Below are positions 1 through 9,002 of a stretch of DNA of 32,091 bases, one piece after another. The notes beneath the pieces are model-generated. The model saw nothing but the letters and a program-made list of their open reading frames with translations, was not told the origin of the DNA and made no database searches. The stretch covers positions 1-32,091 of the forward strand of contig NZ_AQUR01000061.1 in NCBI RefSeq assembly GCF_000372525.1. Direction: 5' to 3'. The stretch comes from Cupriavidus neocaledonicus (GTDB taxonomy: Bacteria > Pseudomonadota > Gammaproteobacteria > Burkholderiales > Burkholderiaceae). The translations under genes and the position numbers were made by a program. The stretch's first letter is position 1; every line of letters begins with the position of its first letter.

Positions 1-197
1 AGCAACTTCTCCGGCGCGATACTGGGGCGGCCACCCTTGATATCGGCCTCGTACATCTGCGCGAACAGCCGGTCCATCTTCACCAGCGCCTGGTTGGCCA
101 TAGTCCGGATCGAGCGCAGCGGATGGGACTGCGGCACGAAATCCTCCAGCCTCCGCATAGTGAACAAGCTTCCCGTGAAGGTATCTGCGCCGCGCAT
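1..197 (-). CDS. IS5-family transposase, N-terminal part (runs off window)
   Basis: Read on the minus strand from the ATG at 197, the frame stays open to the window edge and encodes 65 residues beginning MRGADTFTGSLFTMRRLEDF and continuing through VPQSHPLRSIR to KGGRPSIAPEKLL. This is the conserved N-terminus of IS5-family DDE transposases, the part before the catalytic domain. The catalytic residues lie outside the window, so activity cannot be judged. No in-frame ATG lies upstream before a stop near 234. The IS end should lie between about 200 and 350, but I could not place its terminal inverted repeat. The gene marks the left edge of the repair block that follows. Confidence 0.85.
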   Translation of the reverse strand, partial: MRGADTFTGSLFTMRRLEDFVPQSHPLRSIRTMANQALVKMDRLFAQMYEADIKGGRPSIAPEKL

Positions 198-639
198 GAA
201 TGTGGGATTGGATGGGATCCTCAAAGCAACGCTTCAGCCAGTCGTCGCGCTGACGTCCGCTGGAGGTATTTCAGCGGCCTGTTAAGGGTGGTCACCTTGC
301 GCCAGGCGCAGTCGCGGTTATGCATTCGACAGACTCCTGATCAGGCAAATTGGTGATCATTCAGGGATATCCGGGTAACAAAGGACTGCCATTTTGCGAG
401 CGCAGCTTGCACCGCTTCGTCGTGCGCAAATGCGCGAGGTCGTTACGGGGCGCGATCGCCAAAACCGTGAGCGAGCTATTGGCCATCAGTGACGAAGAGA
501 TCGGCATCATCCGGAAGAACCAGCGGTTAGTCTCGCAACTTGGTAGACCGGCCACCATGAGGCGCACCCTGTTTCCGAAAGTTGGCTCTCTGGTGCCTTT
601 TTTGGACATTCATTCAAATTGGGCTCCCTGGCAATCATG
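198..639. other. IS flank and intergenic region, no convincing gene
   Basis: This stretch holds the non-coding 5' part of the IS and the space downstream of ligD. A plus-strand frame of 96 codons at 350-640 is open but has no recognisable domain and no clear ribosome binding site. A short palindrome CCTGATCAGG lies near 337-346 and an interrupted CCGCTG/CAGCGG repeat near 253-275. I see nothing else supportable. Confidence 0.5.
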
Positions 640-690
640 AAAAAAGCGCCACGTCATTGACGGTACGCCGCTCTGGATGCGCCGTGGCTT
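640..690 (-). terminator. Rho-independent terminator of the ligD operon
   Basis: Read on the minus strand, AGCCACG directly after the ligD stop codon pairs with CGTGGC about 30 bases later, and the second arm runs into GCTTTTTT. The stem is short and the loop long, with additional GC-rich pairing possible inside it. The U-tract and the position touching the ligD stop support a terminator. Confidence 0.6.
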
Positions 691-3226
691 AACTTAGCCG
701 TTCGATCGCGTCGGTCAACATCTGTGGGGTTTCCCAATAGGACGACCATGGGTCCGCGACCTGGAAGCTCAGATATTCACGGGCATCCCGGATCGTCCAT
801 TGCCCGCCACTCTTGAGTTTCGGCAACTGCTCCCACGACACAGGCATTGAGACCCCAAGTCCGGGCCGGGCACGCGCTGAGAACGCGGCGGCGGTGGTTT
901 GCGAGAAGCCATTGCGCAGGTAGTCGACGAAGATCTTTCCCTTGCGGTTGGTGGCGCCGGAACGTGCGGTGAAGCGCTGGGGCAGGGTGGCGGCCAGATG
1001 CTGAACTGCAGCCCGCGAGAAGGCTTTCACCTCATCGTAGGAATGCTGCGGTGCCAGCGGCACGACGACGTGTAGCCCCTTGCCGCCGCTCGTCTTCAGC
1101 CACGACTGCAGGCCCAGTTCGTCCAGCAGCGCGTGCACCAACATGGCGGCCTCGAGCATCGTCTCCCAAGCGACGCCTGCGCCGGGATCGAGGTCGAAGA
1201 TGACCCGGTCAGGATGGTCGATGTCGCGGGCAGTGGAGTTCCAGGTGTGAAACTCCACCACATTCATCTGGGCGGCCGCGACAATCGCTTCGGCCGAGTC
1301 GGCCGTCAGCAGCGCGGCATGTCCCGGCCATAGGGACGCCGGCCGCTCGGTCAGCCCCGGCATCGCGGTTTCGGCATGCTTTTGGAAGAACGTCGGGGCA
1401 TCGATGCCCTCCGGGGCGCGCACCAGCGATAGCGGGCGGTCCTTCAGATGGGGCAGCATCAGCATCGCGATGCTCTCGTAGTAGCGCACCAGTTCGACTT
1501 TGGTGATGCCCTCGGTCTTGTCGATCACGCGTTCGGGATTCGTGACCTTGATCGCGGCCATGCCGTGGGGTGTCACGGCGGTCTGAACCGCTTCGCGCCG
1601 GATCGACTTCGCGGCATGGTCGGTGCGCAGGCCCTTGAACGAGGCGTGGCGAACATGGCCTTCGGGCGTCCACTCGGAGAATTCCACTTCGGCGACCAGC
1701 GTCGGCTTAACCCATTGCACAGCGGTGGCGCGGCGGCCTCCCCATCGACGGCTCGCTCGGGCTTCCGTCGAAAATGGGCTTTTGTCCACTTGCAGTTTCA
1801 CGAGCCGCTTGCGCAGGTCCGTCGCCGCGGCGCTGTCCCAGCCCGTACCGACGCCGCCGGTGTAACGCAGTTCGCCGTCGGCGTAGACGCCAAGATAGAG
1901 TCTGCCGACCTCAGTACGGGAGCCTTCGCGATCGGAATAGCCACCAATGACGAACTCCTGACGCAGCTTGCACTTCGCCTTCAGCCAGCTCTGCGTACGT
2001 GCCGAGACATAGGGCGAATCTGCGCGCTTGAACATCAAGCCTTCCAGGCCGAGCTGGCACGCCGCCTGAAACATCTGGGTCGCCGGCGCGTCGAAGGCTT
2101 CGCTGAAGCGAACGCGCTCCGTGCGCTCCGCGACCAGCGCGGCCAGTTGGGCCCGGCGCTGCACCAGCGGCAAGCTGCGCAGATCGCGGCCTTCCAAGTA
2201 GGGCAGGTCGAAGGCGAAGTAGACGATGGCGTCATTGCGATGGCCGTCAATGGCATTCTGCAAGGCGTTGAAATCCGGCACGCCGTCGCGCAGCACGACA
2301 ATCTCGCCGTCCAGCCAGCCTTCCGAGATGTCCAGCTTCTCGATCTCCGCCGCCAGCGAAGCCAGCTTCCGGGTCCAGTCATGCCCATTTCGGGTAAAGA
2401 GCGTGACCCCGGCGTCGGAGATCCTGGCCAGGATCCGGTAGCCGTCGAACTTGTTCTCGATGATCCAGCCGGTGCCGGCGGGAAGTGTTGGCGACAGCGT
2501 GGCCAGTTGCGGGGCGAGCTTTGCGGGCAGCGGGGCACGGGGCGCGCGCTTGACGGCGGTGGCGGGATCCTCGTCGAGGACCGCGACAGATTCCTTGTCG
2601 CCATCCTCTGCATTGAGCGCGCCCAAGGGCTTGGCGATGACGCTGTCCGGCAGCGCCGTCAGCACATCGAATTCCGACAACGTGCGCGCCCACGCGTCGC
2701 GTTTCTTGAACAGGATCCACTGCTCGGATTTGTCGCCGGGCTTGGCGATGCGCACCAGTTCCCAGCGGCCGGCAAGCTTTTCGCCGTGGAGATCGAAGAG
2801 TAGCTTGCCCGCGGCCATGCCTTCGCGGGGATCGCCGACCGGTACCCAGGTGCCGCGGTCCCAAACAATCACCGATCCGGCGCCGTATTGCTTGGGCGGG
2901 ATTTCGCCTTCGAATGCGGCATAGTCGAGCGGGTGGTCTTCGACATGGATGGCGATACGTTTTTCCGCAGGATCGTAGCTCGGTCCCTTTGGCACGGCCC
3001 AGCTGAGCAGCACGCCATCGAGCTCCAACCGAAAGTCGTAGTGCAGTCGGCGAGCCCAATGCTTCTGGATGACGAAGCTCAAGCGTGCTGGCTTCTTTCG
3101 CCGCGCTTTCCGTCCCGCTGGCTCAGGGGTGATGCTGAAATCGCGCTTCTTCTCATAGCGCTCAAGCGGCGGCGATGGCTCCGTCTCGCCGCGCTTGGTT
3201 CTGCGCCTCGCGTGGGTTGTGGCCAT
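689..3226 (-). CDS. ligD: ATP-dependent DNA ligase D (PE-LIG-POL)
   Basis: The 845-residue protein has the three LigD domains in the Pseudomonas order. Residues about 45-180 form the 3'-phosphoesterase (HWARRLHYDFRLE, then DHPLDYAAFEGEIP and GSVIVWDRGTW). Residues about 230-540 form the ligase, with the nucleotidyl lysine K259 in ENKFDGYR, motif III WLDGE, motif IV EGLMFKR and motif V WLKAKCK. Residues about 550-845 form the polymerase/primase, with metal-binding Asp pair DLD (678/680), KTSGGKGLH and a third Asp in IFVDYL (768). The enzyme processes, fills and seals double-strand breaks in non-homologous end joining. Length and all motifs are intact. The DUF2188 gene lies 33 bp upstream on the same strand. 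No ku gene, the usual partner, is in the window. Translation starts at the ATG at 3226; the ribosome binding site is weak. Confidence 0.95.
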   Translation of the reverse strand: MATTHARRRTKRGETEPSPPLERYEKKRDFSITPEPAGRKARRKKPARLSFVIQKHWARRLHYDFRLELDGVLLSWAVPKGPSYDPAEKRIAIHVEDHPLDYAAFEGEIPPKQYGAGSVIVWDRGTWVPVGDPREGMAAGKLLFDLHGEKLAGRWELVRIAKPGDKSEQWILFKKRDAWARTLSEFDVLTALPDSVIAKPLGALNAEDGDKESVAVLDEDPATAVKRAPRAPLPAKLAPQLATLSPTLPAGTGWIIENKFDGYRILARISDAGVTLFTRNGHDWTRKLASLAAEIEKLDISEGWLDGEIVVLRDGVPDFNALQNAIDGHRNDAIVYFAFDLPYLEGRDLRSLPLVQRRAQLAALVAERTERVRFSEAFDAPATQMFQAACQLGLEGLMFKRADSPYVSARTQSWLKAKCKLRQEFVIGGYSDREGSRTEVGRLYLGVYADGELRYTGGVGTGWDSAAATDLRKRLVKLQVDKSPFSTEARASRRWGGRRATAVQWVKPTLVAEVEFSEWTPEGHVRHASFKGLRTDHAAKSIRREAVQTAVTPHGMAAIKVTNPERVIDKTEGITKVELVRYYESIAMLMLPHLKDRPLSLVRAPEGIDAPTFFQKHAETAMPGLTERPASLWPGHAALLTADSAEAIVAAAQMNVVEFHTWNSTARDIDHPDRVIFDLDPGAGVAWETMLEAAMLVHALLDELGLQSWLKTSGGKGLHVVVPLAPQHSYDEVKAFSRAAVQHLAATLPQRFTARSGATNRKGKIFVDYLRNGFSQTTAAAFSARARPGLGVSMPVSWEQLPKLKSGGQWTIRDAREYLSFQVADPWSSYWETPQMLTDAIERLS

Positions 3227-3259
3227 CGAATGAACGGTCCCTTGTCAGCCGCACGCCGG

Positions 3260-3481
3260 CTAGCCCTTGATGTCGCGCGGATCGTGGCCGAAGGAATTGC
3301 GCTCCCGAATCTGCCCGTCCCGGCCGTGGATCAGCAATTCGACCTGTTCCTGCTGCGCTTTCGCCGTGCCAGCCGCGATCGCGTCTTCCTGCCGCTTAAA
3401 TTCCTGGCGCTGGCCGCCGCCCTCATGCTCAATCGCCCAGCCGTCGCCAGCGGGTACGACGTGGATGTTCTTGCCTGGCAT
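3260..3481 (-). CDS. DUF2188 small protein preceding ligD
   Basis: The 73-residue protein (MPGKNIHVVPAGDGWAI...) has the DUF2188 pattern: a VHVVP-like strand, GWAIEHEG, then an alanine-rich helix and the closing LLIHGRDGQIRERNSFG. Function is unknown. Family members often lie beside ku or ligD genes, as here. Two in-frame ATGs exist, at 3487 and 3481. AGGAG abuts the first but sits six bases before the second, so I chose 3481. It is almost certainly co-transcribed with ligD, which begins 33 bp downstream. Confidence 0.85.
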   Translation of the reverse strand: MPGKNIHVVPAGDGWAIEHEGGGQRQEFKRQEDAIAAGTAKAQQEQVELLIHGRDGQIRERNSFGHDPRDIKG

Positions 3482-3584
3482 GTTCATCTCCTAACTTGTC
3501 TCTGAATGCTGTCAGCGTCGGCGCTTCGCGACCACTCCGCTATCCGGCGGCGTCCGACAAGCCGCGTGCAACAGACGCCGCTTT

Positions 3585-3614
3585 TTGCTGCATTGATTCG
3601 GATGACCGTAGAAT
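3585..3614 (+). promoter_or_regulatory. Putative sigma70 promoter of the SRAP gene
   Basis: TTGCTG at 3585-3590 and TAGAAT at 3609-3614 are separated by 18 bases, about 50 bases before the SRAP start codon. No LexA-type CTG-N10-CAG box is present in this intergenic region. This is inference from similarity to consensus only. Confidence 0.4.
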
Positions 3615-3665
3615 TGGGGGAGGGCAGCATCCCGAGCCGCTACAGGATTACTGGAGGAAACCAAC

Positions 3666-4631
3666 ATGTGCTATTCGGCGCAGATCCAGGCCAGCTACCG
3701 CAAGTACGTGCGCGACTTCGGCGCACTCATCAGCCTTGAGCGCTTTATCGATCTTTTCTGGGAAAAGCGACGTGATGGAGGCTGGTCGAAGCTACCCAGG
3801 GCCATGCGTGCGGCATTCGAGGCGCCGACCAACGAGGGTGAGTGTGCCATTGCGGACCTGATCGCCGCAGCAGAACAAGAGCAGGCTGGCGTCTTTGAGG
3901 CAGAGCTGTTCCAGCAGAAGACGCGTCTGACGACTGCCGAGCGCACGCTGGCCACCAAGCCGACGAAGAAGGCGGAGAACGACCAGCGCATCGCCACCGA
4001 CAAAACTTCTCGCGCCCAGCGCAACCTCGCCGACCTGCAGCGCACAGAGTTGCTGCCTCGCGATTCGCGGATATTTCCAGGACACTACGCGCCCGTGCTC
4101 GTCGTTGAGGATGGCCAGTTCACCGTCATTCCGATGCGCTATCAATGCCGCCTGCCAGGCTGGACTGCGGCAATGGAACGGCAGAAGCCCGGGACCTACA
4201 ATGCGCGACGCGACAATCTGAAGAAGGCCTGGCGCCAGCTCTACGGCTACAAGCACGGCATCGTGATCGTCAATGCCTTCTACGAGAACGTCGCGCGCCA
4301 TAAGATGGAGCATCGCGATCTTGCGCCGGGCGAGGTTGAAGAGAACGTGGTTCTGGAGTTCCGTCCGGAGCCGCAGCAGGACATGCTGGTGGCCTGCCTG
4401 TGGTCCTGCACAAAAGGAGGGGAGGGCGAAGCCGACCTCTATTCGTTCGCCGCAATCACTGATGAACCGCCGGCCGAAGTGGCTGCCGCTGGTCACGACC
4501 GATGCGTCGTTCCGATCCAGCGCGAAAGCGTCGACGCATGGTTGCACCCAGATCCGAAGAATTTAGCGGCACTCGATGCCGTTCTCGAAGAGCGCAGCCG
4601 TCCCTTCTACGAGCACCGTCTGGCCGCGTAG
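3666..4631 (+). CDS. SRAP-domain protein (YedK/HMCES family)
   Basis: The 321-residue protein begins MCYSAQ, so that removal of Met exposes Cys2, the catalytic residue that forms a thiazolidine crosslink with abasic sites in single-stranded DNA. The other SRAP signatures are present: NARRDN at 179-184, FYEN with Glu207, SFAAIT at 260-265 and the GHDRCVVPI segment with His277. A charged helical, probably coiled-coil insertion covers about residues 60-130 and makes the protein longer than E. coli YedK. The ribosome binding site GGAGG lies about eight bases before the ATG. By family knowledge it shields abasic sites in ssDNA. Its place next to ligD and the mutasome fits a repair role. It is separated from the ligD operon by a divergent intergenic region. 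Confidence 0.9.
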   Translation: MCYSAQIQASYRKYVRDFGALISLERFIDLFWEKRRDGGWSKLPRAMRAAFEAPTNEGECAIADLIAAAEQEQAGVFEAELFQQKTRLTTAERTLATKPTKKAENDQRIATDKTSRAQRNLADLQRTELLPRDSRIFPGHYAPVLVVEDGQFTVIPMRYQCRLPGWTAAMERQKPGTYNARRDNLKKAWRQLYGYKHGIVIVNAFYENVARHKMEHRDLAPGEVEENVVLEFRPEPQQDMLVACLWSCTKGGEGEADLYSFAAITDEPPAEVAAAGHDRCVVPIQRESVDAWLHPDPKNLAALDAVLEERSRPFYEHRLAA

Positions 4632-4689
4632 CGTCGAGCGCATCCCGTAAAATTCCTCACTTCTCAACTTGCGCTGCAGAGGTCAGACC

Positions 4690-5139
4690 ATGCGCGTTGG
4701 CCGCCCAATTCCTGTGCTTCCCCAGCCGGTATGCGATGACTGCGGCGCCAAGGCGAATTTGGCACGCGCGGGCGATGAAACGTATCCTTATCTCGAAGAT
4801 CACGGACCTGTGTGGATTTGCACCGCCTGCCAGGCCTGGATCGGCGTGCGGGCACGCAGCAAGCACAACGCGCCCCTCGGTCGACTGGCCAACGCGGCGT
4901 TGCGCGAGCGCAAAAGCCAGCTGCACGATGCGCTTGAGCCTTTGGTCGCGGCAAAGATGCGGCGCGACGGCGTCAATGCTTTCGCGGCTCGCGGCAAAGC
5001 CATGAAATGGGTCATTGCGTCGCTTGGTATGGCCGTCGCAACGCCAAGCATTCATGCATTGTCGCTGGAACAATGCGAACAGGCGATCCAATTCATCGCA
5101 GAGTTTCAGGCTTCCCGTCATTCAGATCGGACTGCTTGA
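4690..5139 (+). CDS. DUF3268-type zinc-finger protein
   Basis: The 149-residue protein (MRVGRPIPVLPQP...) has two CxxC pairs, CDDC at about residues 15-18 and CTAC at about 44-47, with GAKA and the VWICTACQAWIGVRA segment typical of the DUF3268/zinc-finger-containing family. A helical tail LHDALEPLVAAKMRRDG follows. It probably binds one zinc ion; the function is unknown. The start at ATG 4690 is chosen over an upstream in-frame TTG at 4669 because AGAGGT is correctly placed before it. It follows the SRAP gene by 58 bp in the same direction. Its last 22 bp overlap the convergent gene on the minus strand. Confidence 0.8.
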   Translation: MRVGRPIPVLPQPVCDDCGAKANLARAGDETYPYLEDHGPVWICTACQAWIGVRARSKHNAPLGRLANAALRERKSQLHDALEPLVAAKMRRDGVNAFAARGKAMKWVIASLGMAVATPSIHALSLEQCEQAIQFIAEFQASRHSDRTA

Positions 5140-5381
5140 ACCGAAGTCGCCAGTTCGGCGCCGCGCCAGATGATGACGTCGACGGTTCTCGGTTGCCGCG
5201 TTATGGAGACGATACATTTCGAGATGCCGGGCCGCTTGGACACCGCCACTATGCCGGCCCAGCGCCCATCCCGTGAGACATGAATCGCCAATGGATATTG
5301 ACGCCAATCTCCCGGCGCGATCGCTTCAACGCAGCATGTTGACGGCCTGGCAAAGTGATCAGCGACCCTCGAAGCGTTCAC
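5118..5381 (-). CDS. Small hypothetical protein behind the mutasome operon
   Basis: The 87-residue product (GTG start at 5381) contains a plausible beta-rich core, PLAIHVSRDGRWAGIVAVSK followed by RTVDVIIWRGAEL. I do not recognise a family. Support for a real gene: a purine-rich GGGGG just before the GTG, a start only 22 bp after the preceding gene on the same strand, and protein-like composition. Its end overlaps the convergent DUF3268 gene by 22 bp. If real, it is the last gene of the imuA-imuB-dnaE2 transcript. Confidence 0.5.
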   Translation of the reverse strand: MNASRVADHFARPSTCCVEAIAPGDWRQYPLAIHVSRDGRWAGIVAVSKRPGISKCIVSITRQPRTVDVIIWRGAELATSVQAVRSE

Positions 5382-5403
5382 AGCCCCCTTCGCGTGAGAT
5401 CCG

Positions 5404-5727
5404 TCATGGCTGCGTCGTTGGCGCGGCTAGCGCACCAGTCAAGGCTATTTTGGCACCGGACTTCTTGAGCACCGGCCCCCAATCGGTCAATCGATAAACG
5501 GGACCGAGCTTCTCGATACGAACCGCTGCCTGCTCAGCCGCTTGCCGAACCAACATTGTCACCGTCTTCTTGTCGATGCCGCTCCGCGCCGCCACCTTGA
5601 CCAGGGTCGCGTCGGGGATCTCGTCGATCGCGGCGAGGACTGCAAGCATGCGTCGCAGGTCGCCCCTCGGGTATTGCGGCACTTCGCTATCAGCTAGCAT
5701 CCAATCGCCCCCGTCACGATAGGCCAA
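5404..5727 (-). CDS. Small winged-helix-like protein downstream of dnaE2
   Basis: The 107-residue product has a helix-turn-helix-like central part (LRRMLAVLAAIDEIPDATLV, then VAARSGIDKKTVTMLVRQAA) followed by a beta-wing-like VRIEKLGPVYRLTDWGPV. It resembles small wHTH proteins that test replacement genes by phasing of helices, but I cannot name the family. The start is uncertain: the frame is open back to a TGA about 50 bp upstream, with TTG 5727 the best-placed initiator and an internal ATG ten codons in. It lies 117 bp behind dnaE2 on the same strand and may be co-transcribed. Confidence 0.6.
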   Translation of the reverse strand: MAYRDGGDWMLADSEVPQYPRGDLRRMLAVLAAIDEIPDATLVKVAARSGIDKKTVTMLVRQAAEQAAVRIEKLGPVYRLTDWGPVLKKSGAKIALTGALAAPTTQP

Positions 5728-5844
5728 GCGGTACTGCCGTCCGGTAGGTTCCGTTGCGAGACAGTATGCAAGGGATCAAGGTGCTTTTCAATGCACGATC
5801 ACGACACTTGGGCGTCCCCGGAACATCCGCAGGGTACTGCGTTG

Positions 5845-8800
5845 TCAGCAAAAATTCCGGCTGGCCGTATCGAGCCGGCCGAGCATCGACGAGAGATCCA
5901 CCACGCGCTGAGCGATGAGGTGACGGACCTCGCCCTCGCATTGCCACTGACCATAGATGCCGGCCATCCTCGCCCCGAGGACTTCTTTGCGGAAGCGTTC
6001 GAAGACCCCTGGCCAGACAATCACGTTGACCACACCGGTCTCATCCTCCAGCGTCATGAAGATGACGCCATTCGAGGTGCTCGGGCGCTGTCGCACGGTG
6101 ACCAGGCCTGCGGCACGAGCGGTTTGCCGCGGCTGGTATTGCGCCAGCTCTGCGGCGGACACGAAACGTCGAGCGGATAGCATCGGGCGCAGCAAGGCAA
6201 GCGGGTGGCGACGCAGTGTCAGGCCCATCGCCCGGTAGTCGCCAACGATCTCCTCGCCCTCGGTTGCCGGCACCAATTCGGCGGACTCCTCGGCCAGCTC
6301 GGTGGCACGCAGCATGTCCTTGTCCGGTACCGCTGCGGCGGCCTGCCACAGGGCTTGACGGCGCCCGCCCGTGATCGACGCCAGCGCATTGCCGCTGGCC
6401 AGCACCTGCAGGTCGTGCCGATCGAGTGCGGCGCGACGCGCCAGCTCTGCCGTGCTGGCGAACGGCCGTATCGCGCGGGCCTCCTCGATGCGCTGCGCGG
6501 CCTCGCGACGCATGCCGCGTAGGAGGGACAGGCCCAATCGCACCGCCGGCCGTGAGCCTGCGTGGAAGGGTTCGAGTGCGGAATCCCAACCGCTCACCGC
6601 CACATCGGCAGGCAATACGGTAACGCCGTGGCGCTTGGCATCCTGCACCAGCTGCGAGGGCGTGTAGAAGCCCATGGGCTGACTGTTCAGCATCGCACAG
6701 AGAAAGGCTTCGGGCTCATGGCATTTCAGCCAGGCGCTGGCGTAGACGAGCAGCGCAAAGCTGGCTGCATGGCTTTCCGGGAAGCCGTACTCACCAAACC
6801 CCTGGATCTGCCGGAAGATGCTTTCGGCAAACTCGCGATCGTAGCCGCGCTCGAGCATGCCCGAGACGATCCGATCGTAGTACTTGTCGATGCCACCCTT
6901 GCGCTTCCACGCGGCCATAGCGCGCCGTAGCTGGTCGGCTTCCCCGGCCGAGAAGCCGGCGGCCAGCATGGCCACCTGCATCACCTGCTCCTGGAAGATC
7001 GGCACGCCGAGCGTGCGCGACAGCGCTTTTTCCATCGCGGCACTCGGATAGGTGACTGGCTCGAAGCCCTGTCGCCGGCGCAGGTAAGGGTGCACCATGC
7101 CGCCCTGGACGGGTCCGGGTCGCACGATCGCCACCTCGATGACCAGGTCGTAGAACGTGCGCGGCTGCAGGCGGGGCAGCATCGACATCTGCGCACGCGA
7201 CTCGATCTGGAACACGCCAACGGTATCGGCACGGCAGATCATCTCGTAAGTTGCATGGTCTTCCGCCGGAATGTCCTGCAGCTCGAAGGCCTCGCCGCGC
7301 TGTTCCGCAACGAGGTCGAGCGCGCGTCGCACGGCGGACAGCATGCCGAGCGCCAGGACGTCGACTTTGAGCAGACCCAAGGCGTCCAGATCGTCCTTGT
7401 CCCACTGGATCACGCTCCGGTCTGCCATCGCGGCGTTTTCGATGGGCACGAGGCGCGAGAGCTTGCCTCGCGCCAACACGAAGCCGCCCGTGTGCTGCGA
7501 CAGGTGGCGGGGGAAACCCAACAACGAGACGGCCATGTGCGCCCATCGTTGGGACAACTCGGCTTCCGCATCCACGCCGCTTTCAGCGAAGCGCTTCAGC
7601 AGGTCCGCTTTCCCGTCGAACCAGTGATGCGACTTGGCCACCAGATCCACAATCGCAGGATCGACGCCGAGCGCCTTGCCGGTGTCGCGCAGGGCGCTGC
7701 GCGGGCGATAAGTCGTCACCGCGGCGGCAAGCGCGGCCCGGTCTCGCCCGTACTTGCGATACAGGTACTGGATGACCTCCTCGCGTCGCTGGTGCTCGAA
7801 GTCGACGTCGATGTCCGGTGGCTCACCGCGCTCCTTGGAAATGAAGCGCTCGAACAGGAGATTACCGCGTGCGGGGTCGACCTCCGTGATGCCCAGGCAG
7901 TAGCAGATCGCGGAATTGGCCGCCGAGCCGCGACCCTGACAGAGGATCCCGTTCGAGCGCGCAAAGCGCACGATATCGCTCACCGTCAAAAAGTACCGCT
8001 CATAATCCATGTCCCGGACGAGCGCGAGTTCATGCTCGATCTGCTGCTGCACGGCAAGTGGGATGCCAGCCGGGAAGCGGCGGTGGGCCCCCGCATAGGT
8101 TTCGGTGCGCAGGTAATCGGCCGGTGTGGTGCCGTCCGGAACCACCTCGTCAGGGTATTCGTATCGCAACTCATCCAGGGAGAATTGGCAGAGATTGGCG
8201 ATGTGGACCGCTTCGGTCAGGTAGCGGTGCGGGTAGATGTTGGCCAGTCGCAGGCGCGAGCGCAGATGCTGCTCGGCATTCGGTGCCAGGTCGTAGCCGC
8301 ACTCCGGAACAGGACGGCCAACACGGATCGCCGTCAGCACGTCGAGCATCGGTTTGCGCGAGCGCACGTGCATGGTGACGCAGCCGGTGGCCACGACGCG
8401 CAGATGGTGGCGGGCCGCCGCCGCCTCGACGGTGCCACGATGGATGTCGTCCAGCGGACGGTACAGCAGGTTCAGCCCCATCCAGGCCCGTCCGGCAAAG
8501 GTCGCGCTCACCCACGCAGCCTGGAGGTCCAGCCTGTCCGCCGGGGCACCGTAATCCGGCGTGAAGATGATGAGGCAGTCGGGCAGGCCCTTGAGGTGCT
8601 GGTGGGGCGCCTCTGGCGCGGCGAGATCGCGTGGCGTCAGGACATACGAACCCTTGGCGGCGCGCATGCGGGCCAGCGTGATCAGCTCGCAGAGGTTGCC
8701 GTAGCCTTCCCGGTTGCGAGCCAGGGCCACAACGGACAGGGCAGGGGAGCCGTCGGCATTCTGCAGGTGGAAGGAGGCCCCCACGACCAGGCGCATGCCG

Positions 8801-8997
8801 GCCTTCTTCGCTTCCGTATGCGCGCGCACGATCCCAGCCAGCGAGCATTCGTCCGTGATCGCGAGCGCATGGTAGCCCAACTGCGCCGCGCGCTCCGCCA
8901 GCTCTTCCGGACGGGACGCACCCGTGAGAAAGGAGAAGTTGGACAGGCAATGCAGTTCCGCATAGTCGGGCAGGCCTGTTGCGAGAATCTCGCCCAT
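5845..8997 (-). CDS. dnaE2: Error-prone DNA polymerase DnaE2 (ImuC)
   Basis: The 1050-residue protein is a C-family polymerase III alpha subunit of the DnaE2/ImuC type. An N-terminal PHP domain starts with ELHCLSNFSFLTGAS; the third residue of the usual HxH metal motif is altered, as is common in DnaE2. The catalytic aspartates lie in PPDIDVDFE (about residues 394-400) and in LKVDVLALGML (about 546). A helix-hairpin-helix region and an OB fold (VNVIVWPGVFERF) follow, ending in LDTASRNFC, a typical DnaE2 terminus. I start at ATG 8997, which gives MGEILATGLPDYAELH, rather than at an in-frame GTG at 9030 inside imuB. The gap to imuB is five bases. It performs translesion synthesis with ImuA and ImuB after DNA damage. 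Confidence 0.97.
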   Translation of the reverse strand: MGEILATGLPDYAELHCLSNFSFLTGASRPEELAERAAQLGYHALAITDECSLAGIVRAHTEAKKAGMRLVVGASFHLQNADGSPALSVVALARNREGYGNLCELITLARMRAAKGSYVLTPRDLAAPEAPHQHLKGLPDCLIIFTPDYGAPADRLDLQAAWVSATFAGRAWMGLNLLYRPLDDIHRGTVEAAAARHHLRVVATGCVTMHVRSRKPMLDVLTAIRVGRPVPECGYDLAPNAEQHLRSRLRLANIYPHRYLTEAVHIANLCQFSLDELRYEYPDEVVPDGTTPADYLRTETYAGAHRRFPAGIPLAVQQQIEHELALVRDMDYERYFLTVSDIVRFARSNGILCQGRGSAANSAICYCLGITEVDPARGNLLFERFISKERGEPPDIDVDFEHQRREEVIQYLYRKYGRDRAALAAAVTTYRPRSALRDTGKALGVDPAIVDLVAKSHHWFDGKADLLKRFAESGVDAEAELSQRWAHMAVSLLGFPRHLSQHTGGFVLARGKLSRLVPIENAAMADRSVIQWDKDDLDALGLLKVDVLALGMLSAVRRALDLVAEQRGEAFELQDIPAEDHATYEMICRADTVGVFQIESRAQMSMLPRLQPRTFYDLVIEVAIVRPGPVQGGMVHPYLRRRQGFEPVTYPSAAMEKALSRTLGVPIFQEQVMQVAMLAAGFSAGEADQLRRAMAAWKRKGGIDKYYDRIVSGMLERGYDREFAESIFRQIQGFGEYGFPESHAASFALLVYASAWLKCHEPEAFLCAMLNSQPMGFYTPSQLVQDAKRHGVTVLPADVAVSGWDSALEPFHAGSRPAVRLGLSLLRGMRREAAQRIEEARAIRPFASTAELARRAALDRHDLQVLASGNALASITGGRRQALWQAAAAVPDKDMLRATELAEESAELVPATEGEEIVGDYRAMGLTLRRHPLALLRPMLSARRFVSAAELAQYQPRQTARAAGLVTVRQRPSTSNGVIFMTLEDETGVVNVIVWPGVFERFRKEVLGARMAGIYGQWQCEGEVRHLIAQRVVDLSSMLGRLDTASRNFC

Positions 8998-9002
8998 GGC
9001 GG

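Noticed and set aside
1448..2803. A 451-codon open frame on the plus strand opposite ligD
   Set aside because: It lies wholly antisense to a conserved gene with all its motifs; in GC-rich DNA such shadow frames are common, and the product has no domain-like composition.
3488..3660. LexA box in front of the SRAP gene, as in some SOS-controlled SRAP genes
   Set aside because: No CTG-N10-CAG with an AT-rich core is present; the only candidate starts at a CTG without a matching CAG.
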